Assembly: GCF_000499385.1 (NCBI RefSeq)
Contig: NW_013654409.1
Coordinates: forward strand, 10,001 to 22,500
DNA from: Eimeria necatrix
Taxonomy: Eukaryota; Apicomplexa; Conoidasida; Eucoccidiorida; Eimeriidae
Direction of reading: 5' to 3'
Length of the DNA stretch: 12,500 nt
Under the pieces are notes generated by a model, which was not told the origin of the DNA, ran no database searches, and was given only the letters and a program-made list of their open reading frames with translations. Shown piece after piece: positions 7,157-12,500 of the stretch (the first letter of the stretch is position 1; each line of letters begins with the position of its first letter). The position numbers and the translations under genes were made by a program.

Positions 7157-7434
7157 TCAGTGAGCTCTTCCGAACTGGCGCCGCCGCCGCTGCTGCTGCC
7201 GCTGCTGCTGCCGCTGCTGCAGCTGCTGCTCCTGCTGCTCCTGCTGCTGCAGCTGCAGCTGCTGCTGCAGCTGGTGCTGCAGCTGCTGCTCCTGCGGGAC
7301 CCTCTGGTAAAGACGCTCCACTTCTGCTGCTGCTCGCTCAAGAAACTTCGGATCTCTTTTTAGTTTCCGGTCCAGCAGCGCCCCCATCGGCAGCAGCCCA
7401 CTAAACCAGGCTTCCTTCAGCGCCATGTCTAGCT
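7157..7434 (-). CDS. Lipase exon I (C-terminus, stop TGA)
   Basis: Acceptor CTGCAG; the split codon G/AG gives glutamate, phase 1. Reads ELDMALKEAWFSGLLPMG, LLDRKLKRDPKFLERAAAEV and LYQRVPQEQQ, followed by a Gln/Leu-rich tail with Glu and Arg, ending FGRAH and TGA. The tail is likely coiled-coil or disordered. CAG here is mixed with CTG and CGG, unlike the pure intronic tracts. Confidence 0.75.
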
Positions 7435-7602
7435 CTGCAGCAGCAGCAGCAGCAGCAGCAGCATAGCAGCAGCAGCAGCAGATGTGCAGCAACAGCAGCA
7501 GCAGCAGCGTGTTCACCATCACCGCCACCAACTTCATCCTCACAGCAGCATTAGCACCGCGACCACAAACACCATCATCAGCAGCAGAACCACCACCACC
7601 AC

Positions 7603-7649
<47 letters not shown>

Positions 7650-7785
7650 ACAGCAGCATGATAGTAATCATCCTCATCAGCAGCAGCACCAGCAGCAGAA
7701 CCACAACCACCCCAAGCCTCCCCCTCCCCATCCCCACCTCAAAACCCTCCCCATCCCCACCACCCTCATCATCACACCAGCAGCA

Positions 7786-7838
<53 letters not shown>

Positions 7839-8562
7839 CCCTGGCTGGCGACGTAGGGCCTGCCGCCCCAGGTGCGGAGGAAGGCGCTGCTGCAGAAGCT
7901 GCTCCACTTGATTTGCTGCAGCAGCCCCGCCAGCAGCGTGAGGGCGCAGGGCAGCGCATGCATGTGGGTCCAGACAAGAGCCATGCTGTTGCTGAAGCGC
8001 CGCAGCTGCTGCAGCCCCAGCAGCCCAGCAGCAAACTGCAGCAGCCGCGCCCGTTTGCTGCTGCTGCGGTACTCCGCCCCCAGCCAACTCAGCCCGCTAA
8101 ACAGCAAACGCCCCGAGGGCTCCTCCCGCACTACGGCGCGCGCCAGCGAGTGCATCGGCAGCTGCAGCAGCAGCAGCAGCAGCAGCAGCAGCGCAGCAGC
8201 AGCAGCAGCAGCAGCAGCAGCGCAGCAGCAGCAAAGGCAGACGCGCGGCGGTGCAGTTCGATGCCCGTGCGGATACGGGCGCGGGCACGCCTCCTTTTGT
8301 AATGGGCAACCACGAAACCCTAAACCCCAAACCCTAAACCCCAAACCCTAAACCCTAAACCCCAAACCCTAAACCCTAAACCCTAAACCCTAAACCCTCG
8401 GTGATGGTGTGTTCGTAGTCCTTTTCCATGTAGGCCTTCCCCTTGGCCTGCCGCAAATCGGGGACTGGATCCACATCAACAACTAAGTGCTGAAAGATGG
8501 CCCCGTGGCGCTGCAGCTCCTTTATTGCTGCGCGGTCTCCAATCTGAACAAAACAAGAAACG

Positions 8563-8624
<62 letters not shown>

Positions 8625-8679
8625 GTGCGGCTGCTGGTGGTGCTGGTGGGGCTACTGCTGGTGCTGCTGGTGCTGGTGC

Positions 8680-8718
<39 letters not shown>

Positions 8719-9509
8719 GTGCCAGTGGACTGCGTAGTGGCATTTGCGTGGATTTATAGCGGAACTTATTTGAGGGATATTAATTGCATTTGCATGCAAA
8801 TGAACAAAGAAAGAATAATAAATTAAAAATAATAATTTGGCAAATCTTTAATTTGCTTTTGATGCTTTATTTACTTGCACTTGTGTCTATTCAGGGCGTT
8901 CGAGTGTATGGACACCTGATTGTGGTGTGATCACAAACGCAATTTCATGAATTTGAGAGAATTCAAATGGATTTTGGAATTAAATTAAACTTCATTTAAT
9001 TAAATAAATAAAAACTGATAAAATGCACTTAAAAACGGATCAAAATGCACTTAAAAACGGATTCAAAGAGCCTCGAACTGGCGAAAAACCGCAAAGTGCA
9101 GCAAGCTGAGGTGTATGTACACCGCACGCACCAGGGGAGCAGCAAAAGTGATGCAGTAAATAACCACTCTTCCTTTTTGGATTTGTTTTTTCAAATGTTT
9201 GGAGACAAACCAAGCAGCAAGTGAGGCGCTGGCCCCCCCCTGCGAGTGGCCCGTGAACACAACCACCAGCGGCCTCTTGCTCCCGCTGCTGCTGCTGCTG
9301 CTGCTGCCGCTGCTGCTGCTGCTGCTGCTGCTGCTGCGGCGGCGGCGCTTCAAGAGGGTCTTCATCTCGCTCACGAAGCGCGTCAAAGGCCGCCGCAGCA
9401 CTTGGTGAAATAAAAAGCTAAAGCCCGAGTGCAGCCGGGCCTTGGGGGAGAAAAAGGGGTCTCGAATGGGGTTTGTCATAGTGTTGAAGGTCCATTGCTG
9501 CACGAAAAC

Positions 9510-9549
<40 letters not shown>

Positions 9550-9671
9550 GGGGCACCGGCTTCGGCTCCAGACGCGAAAAAGCGCCCCGAGCCCAACGCT
9601 CCTGCTGCTGCTTCAGAAGCGAAACGCGCGCCCGCGACTGTGGGCCCGCAGCAGCAGCAGCAACGCGAACG

Positions 9672-9722
<51 letters not shown>

Positions 9723-9844
9723 GCACTCGCAGAGACAACAGCACCCCCAGAAACCCCAGCACAGCAGCACCCCCAGCACGCTCAGCAGCGGCACCCGCAG
9801 CAGCACCCCCAGCAGCAGCACCCCCAGCACCCCCAGCAGCACCC

Positions 9845-9891
<47 letters not shown>

Positions 9892-10058
9892 CACCTTGGG
9901 CTGGGCAGTGCCCTTGAAGGCCCAGACAATGTCGGCCCTGTGGACTGGAATTGCGGAGTCCCCTTTTTGGGGTTTTCGAAAGTCTCTGTCTCGAGCCCCA
10001 ATGCCCACATCATCTCCGAGGTGCAGCACGAGAGAAGGTGCTGCGGGGCCCTTGACCT

Positions 10059-10104
<46 letters not shown>

Positions 10105-10282
10105 GTCCTCGTCGGCCTCCGCAGCAGCAGCAGCAGCAGCAGCAGGGTTGGGGGATAAGTTCAAGTCCCATCTGAAGACTAAGGGACTTGGGACAACAAC
10201 TTGATAAGTTGCATCTTTTTCGCAAGTGTCTGCATTGATGGTTGGCAGCAGTTTGTCTTCGACGAGTTGGAACCTGCTGCTG

Positions 10283-10323
<41 letters not shown>

Positions 10324-10561
10324 GCCCGGCCCTGCTGCAGCGCCCTGCTGCTGCAGCAGCAGCAGCTCCCCTGTCGCCGCGTCCCGCAGCCGCAGCACAC
10401 GCGGCACCTCCAGGGGGGCCCCCCCTGCAGCAACTCGGGGGGGCCCCCCAAAGCTCTGCAGCAAAACTAAATTCGACTTCGACAAAGCCAGGGCCCCCTC
10501 GGGGGTGAGTTGGCCGTCCAGGGAGTGCATGGGGGCTGTACGTACACCGCACACGCATGCA

Positions 10562-10603
<42 letters not shown>

Positions 10604-10924
10604 AGCAGCAGGCGGCGCAGCGCCGCGAGACGCAGCGAGGCAAAGATAACTCAGGGGAAGTAAAGGCAGATAGTTTAGAGGAAATAAAAACTGAAAAAGG
10701 CCAAAAAGGCCACAAAGACAGAAAAACGCGACCCAGCAGCAGCAGCAGCAGCAGCAGCGGCAGCAGCAGCAGCAGCGCAGCAGCAGCAGCGCAGCAGCAG
10801 CAGCGCAGCAGCAATCGCAGCACCGCAGCAGCAATAGCAGCACCGGCACCACAGCAGCACCGCGACAGAACCGCAGCAGCAGCCGCTGCAGCACCTTAGC
10901 AAGACTCGCAGCAGCTGCGCCCTC

Positions 10925-10972
<48 letters not shown>

Positions 10973-11390
10973 CTTGCCGAATTCGGAGAAGAGGGCAGTG
11001 CCGATGTAAGTGGGGACGAAGTGTTTGAAGAGCAACTGGTCCAAAGGAGTCTCCAAATAGTTTTCCAAAATGTCTCCGAACTTATAAGAAGTGTAGGCGA
11101 ACTGCCACAGCAGCAGCACGGAGCGGAAGTAGAGTTGTTTGCTGCGGCGGGCCGCGGGCTCCTCTGCTGCTGCTGCTGCTGCTGCGGGGCCTGCTGCTGC
11201 TGCTGCTGCTGCTGCGCTGTGCAGCAGCACTTCGCCCCCAGGCAAACCCCCCACGGGAAAGTCCAAAGTCCCTTCAAACTCATTAAACAAATCTGCTGCT
11301 GGCCAAGACACTGCTGCTGCTGGCGGCAGCGCCTTCCGCCCCAGCGACGGCAGCATCCGGTAAGGCATGTGCGCCCTGCAGTTGAACACT

Positions 11391-11432
<42 letters not shown>

Positions 11433-11569
11433 GGTGTTCGGGCGGGGGAGAGGCAACAGCGGCCAACGCACTCCCAAGGCAAACCCTAAACCCTAAACCC
11501 TAAACCCTGCACGCCACAAACACGGCCTTGCGCCAACGCCCGACGCAGCAGCGACGCCCCCCCACACCA

Positions 11570-11618
<49 letters not shown>

Positions 11619-11919
11619 CTTACGCGAGGAGCCCAAGGAGTAGAGCACCGGCTCCGGCCTTCCTGTGGCTTGCAGCGCCCGCAGCGCAGTGACTGGCAGC
11701 AGCAGCTCTGCTGCTGTCTTCACCTCGGGCCACACGCGCCCCTGCATCTCTGCAGCAGCAGCAGCAGCAGCAGCAGGACATCAGCAGCAGCCGAACATCA
11801 GCAGCAGCAGAACACCAGCAGCAGCAGAACACCAGCAGCAGCAGGACATCCGCAGCAGCAGGACATGAGCTTCACGGCCCAAGGACGCCGCCATCAGCAG
11901 CAGCCGCCGCCGCAGCAAC

Positions 11920-11967
<48 letters not shown>

Positions 11968-12119
11968 GCGCACGGAGCAGCAAATTGGCCACGCTGTTTC
12001 TGTTGGCCAGCGGACTGAAGTTGGAAGTGACAATTCTGTGCCACCACTTTTTGGTTTTTTCATAAGAGCCCAAAACGCCTTCGAGGTCTTCTGGGGAGGC
12101 GAGGGCGGAGTCGTCGAGT

Positions 12120-12179
<60 letters not shown>

Positions 12180-12500
12180 GCTGCTGCTGCGCTGCTGCGC
12201 CGCCAAGTCCGCAGCGTCCGCCCGATCTGCCGAATGCTGCGCCTCCAGTCTTGTTTGCTGCTGATGCTGCTGCGGATGCTGCGGATGCTGCTGCGGATGC
12301 TGCGCATGCTGCGGAAGGTTTTGCCGCGAAAAGTGCTGCTGCTGCGGAAGCTGCTGCTGCGCGCTGCTGCTTCTGCTGCTGCTGCTGCTGCTTCCGCCGG
12401 CGCTTCCTCCGCGGCTCGTGCTGCTGCTGCAGCCGCCACCGCTGCTGCTGCCGCCGCCCTGCTCCAGTCCCCCGCCTGCGCTGCTGCTGCTGCTTCTGCT
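7157..12500 (-). CDS. Class 3 (fungal-type) lipase domain protein (about 9 exons, 5' partial)
   Basis: Spliced alpha/beta-hydrolase gene on the - strand, 5' end off the right edge. Exons in order: 12500/12121-11974, 11749-11624, 11388-10974, 10535-9895, 9497-9132, 8543-8396, 8319-8243, 8161-7840 and 7434-7157, giving roughly 840 residues. Family evidence, in order: DIVWAFKGTA (the afRGT strand and oxyanion region); QWTFNTMTNPIRDPFF and LHSGFSFLFHQVL; VVVFTGHSQGGASASLAAW with the nucleophile Ser in G-H-S-Q-G; YCITFAAPL; LVVDVDPVPDL with the likely catalytic Asp; and LPMHSLARAV with a candidate catalytic His. Such enzymes hydrolyse acylglycerol or phospholipid esters; substrate and location are not visible here. 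The N-terminal 250 residues and the Gln/Leu-rich tail are lineage-specific. Every phase agrees except between the third and fourth exons, where a small exon or a different border is missing from my model. Confidence 0.8.
7435..7839 (-). repeat. CTG-rich last lipase intron
   Basis: Sense-strand CTG runs with GGTGGTG and GATGATGATG variants, from GTCCGC to CTGCTGCAG. The mixed His/Ser/Thr and Leu readings are repeat products. Confidence 0.7.
7840..8161 (-). CDS. Lipase exon H (candidate catalytic His)
   Basis: Acceptor CTGCTGCAG, exit at CAGG/GTCCGC in phase 1. Reads LPMHSLARAVVREEPSG, LLFSGLSWLGAEYR and MALVWTHMHALPCALTLL. The MHSL histidine is in the place expected for the triad His near the end of the lipase domain. 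The later hydrophobic stretch could be membrane-associated. Confidence 0.7.
8162..8242 (-). repeat. CTG-rich lipase intron G/H
   Basis: Two CTG runs joined by a GCG, which shifts the triplet frame, ending in the CTGCAG acceptor of exon H. Confidence 0.65.
8243..8319 (-). CDS. Lipase exon G (tentative)
   Basis: The only reading I found that fits exon F (phase 1) and exon H (phase 0) begins after a TTTAG of the telomere-like array and ends at CGC/GTCTGC, giving CPLQKEACPRPYPHGHR. A second frame of the same DNA (TGIELHRRASAF) also looks protein-like, so the frame is unsettled. Confidence 0.4.
8315..8398 (-). repeat. Telomere-like array in lipase intron F/G, with TTTGGGG variants
   Basis: About twelve heptamers; on the + strand CCCTAAA with CCCCAAA at 8325, 8339 and 8360. 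The sense strand is G-rich, as in kinase introns 3-7. Confidence 0.95.
8396..8543 (-). CDS. Lipase exon F (catalytic Asp motif)
   Basis: Acceptor TTGTTCAG, phase 0, so AAPL continues as IGDRAAIKELQRHGAIF, then LVVDVDPVPDL and KGKAYMEKDYEHTITE. D-x-V-P is the family position of the catalytic aspartate. The donor GG/GTTTAG is itself the first telomere-like heptamer. Confidence 0.85.
8903..8917. repeat. Palindrome copy 5 (diverged)
   Basis: AGTGTATGGACACCT. The upstream context AGGGCG(T/C)TCG is shared with the copy at 7015. Confidence 0.6.
9020..9063. repeat. 22-bp tandem duplication
   Basis: AAAATGCACTTAAAAACGGA plus two bases, twice in a row, one difference at the end. Confidence 0.9.
9110..9123. 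repeat. Palindrome copy 6 (GGTGTATGTACACC)
   Basis: One change from the consensus; lies 8 bases inside intron E/F from its donor. Confidence 0.85.
9132..9497 (-). CDS. Lipase exon E (nucleophile elbow)
   Basis: Acceptor CGTGCAG, donor GTGCGT, phase 0 both ends. Reads QWTFNTMTNPIRDPFF, ARLHSGFSFLFHQVL, a Ser/Gly homopolymer insert, then VVVFTGHSQGGASASLAAW and VVIYCITFAAPL. The serine of GHSQG is the expected nucleophile. Confidence 0.9.
9498..9894 (-). repeat. Repeat-rich lipase intron D/E
   Basis: On the sense strand CTG and GGTGCTG/GGGGTGCTG units between GTGCCT and CGTGCAG. A protein-like stretch (SGRFFASGAEAGAP) near the acceptor keeps part of it open, so partial coding cannot be excluded. 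Confidence 0.6.
9895..10535 (-). CDS. Lipase exon D (start of catalytic domain)
   Basis: Entry at TACAG in phase 1, exit at AAG/GTGCCT in phase 0. Reads MHSLDGQLTPEGALALSKSN, LRLRDAATGELLLL, FQLVEDKLLPTINADTCEKD, VVVPSPLVFRWDLNLSP and, after poly-Ala runs, VLHLGDDVGIGARDRDF and HRADIVWAFKGTAQPK. The last stretch matches the afRGT strand of class 3 lipases. The upstream border is uncertain, since phase does not match exon C. Confidence 0.75.
10534..10548. repeat. Palindrome copy 7, overlapping exon D acceptor
   Basis: On the - strand GGTGTACGTACAG: a copy in which the final CACC has become CAGCC, creating the AG used before exon D. Confidence 0.75.
10536..10973 (-). other. Lipase intron C/D, incompletely resolved
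   Basis: CTG runs (10921-10970), GCTGCTGCG variants, a pyrimidine-rich stretch (10640-10735 on the sense strand) and another triplet run (10563-10610). A small undetected exon probably sits here, because the flanking phases (2 and 1) do not match. Confidence 0.5.
10974..11388 (-). CDS. Lipase exon C
   Basis: Acceptor CTGCTGCAG, entry in phase 1. Reads FNCRAHMPYRMLPSLGRKAL, then two poly-Ala runs, then SKQLYFRSVLLLWQFAYTSY and KFGDILENYLETPLDQLL, and ends EFGK at a GTCCTG donor in phase 2. The hydrophobic RSVLLLWQFAYTSY stretch could be a buried helix. No named domain. Confidence 0.7.
11389..11623 (-). repeat. Lipase intron B/C with CTG runs and telomere-like array
   Basis: CTG runs next to both splice sites (about 11575-11618 and 11391-11431) and four CCCTAAA heptamers on the + strand at 11481-11508. 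Confidence 0.8.
11624..11749 (-). CDS. Lipase exon B
   Basis: Acceptor CTGCTGCAG, donor GTAAGT, phase 1 to 1. Reads QMQGRVWPEVKTAAELLL and RPEPVLYSLGSS. No domain recognised; accepted for phase agreement on both sides and non-repetitive composition. Confidence 0.7.
11750..11973 (-). repeat. CTG-rich lipase intron A/B
   Basis: From GTGCGC to CTGCTGCAG. Contains CTG runs and a tandem GCTGCTGCTG(G/A)TGTTC/TCC unit (about 11776-11866). Confidence 0.75.
11974..12500 (-). CDS. Lipase exon A (partial)
   Basis: The firm part is 12121-11974, reading ELDDSALASPEDLEGVLG and WWHRIVTSNFSPLANRNS and ending at a GTGCGC donor in phase 1. The frame stays open upstream through a CAG tract (poly-Gln, about 12122-12180) and an Arg/Ser/Ile-rich segment to the edge. 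Either that is coding, or the CTGCAG before 12121 is an acceptor. Confidence 0.65.
12181..12420 (-). repeat. Arg/Ser/Ile-coding short repeat
   Basis: On the + strand GATGCTGCGGATGCTGCTGCG units (about 12255-12315); the - strand reads RSIRSSIRSIRSS. Open through the edge; possibly part of lipase exon A. Confidence 0.5.

Larger units (their letters stand above)
8544..9131 (-). other. Lipase intron E/F
   Basis: 588-bp intron. The acceptor side has CTG/CAG triplet tracts (about 8563-8718); the donor side is AT-rich with two palindrome copies (8903, 9110) and a 22-bp tandem duplication at 9020-9063. Confidence 0.7.

Noticed and set aside
7484..8302. 272-residue His/Ser/Gln-rich protein on the + strand
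   Set aside because: Antisense shadow of lipase exon H and its flanking CTG introns.
9498..9894. Leu/Val-rich membrane protein in the lipase D/E interval
   Set aside because: CTG repeat reading; excluding it joins AFKGTAQPK to QWTFN in phase 0, as the lipase fold needs.
1..12500. tRNA, rRNA, transposase or reverse-transcriptase sequences
   Set aside because: None recognised by eye on either strand.

Overview
The window looks like nuclear DNA of a coccidian apicomplexan, most probably Eimeria. Three signatures common in Eimeria genomes occur together. There are CAG/CTG trinucleotide tracts encoding homopolymer amino-acid runs. Telomere-like heptamers (CCCTAAA/TTTAGGG) lie inside genes rather than at a chromosome end. 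The coding sequence is split by many introns into short, apicomplexan-like exons. Species cannot be decided from this sequence alone.

Two multi-exon protein genes converge. Gene 1 (+ strand, about 1-3921, 5' end off the left edge) encodes a mitochondrial-type pyruvate / branched-chain alpha-ketoacid dehydrogenase kinase. I rebuilt ten exons by hand. Their phases agree at every junction, and together they read through the N-box ([11 protein letters not shown]), the G1 box (SDMGGG), the second glycine box ([10 protein letters not shown]) and the GTD motif of the GHKL ATPase fold. Each of the first seven introns contains telomere-like heptamers, and the ATP-lid region carries poly-Gln and poly-Ala inserts. 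Gene 2 (- strand, from beyond 12500 down to 7157) encodes a class 3 (fungal-lipase-like) lipase. It has the GHSQGG nucleophile elbow, a DPVP aspartate motif and a candidate catalytic His spread over separate exons, plus a C-terminal Gln/Leu-rich tail. Most of its introns are CTG-repeat tracts ending in a CTGCAG acceptor; two contain telomere-like arrays.

The 3.2 kb between the two stop codons (3922-7156) holds no gene I can support. It is a patchwork of low-complexity DNA: a GGGGCCCC block, CAG and CAGCTG tracts, CTAG-type tetranucleotide blocks, a 22-bp repeat, a 39-bp minisatellite that keeps a 13-residue reading frame on the - strand, and an AT-rich segment with a recurrent 14-bp palindrome (GGTGTACGTACACC). 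Further copies of that palindrome lie inside gene 2, and a mutated copy appears to supply one of its splice acceptors.

The two genes have no obvious functional link. No RNA gene, CRISPR array, insertion sequence or defence system is visible. The notable biology is the repeat load carried by two otherwise conserved enzyme genes and the way repeat units serve as splice sites. Exon borders were assigned by eye from protein conservation and phase, without transcript data.
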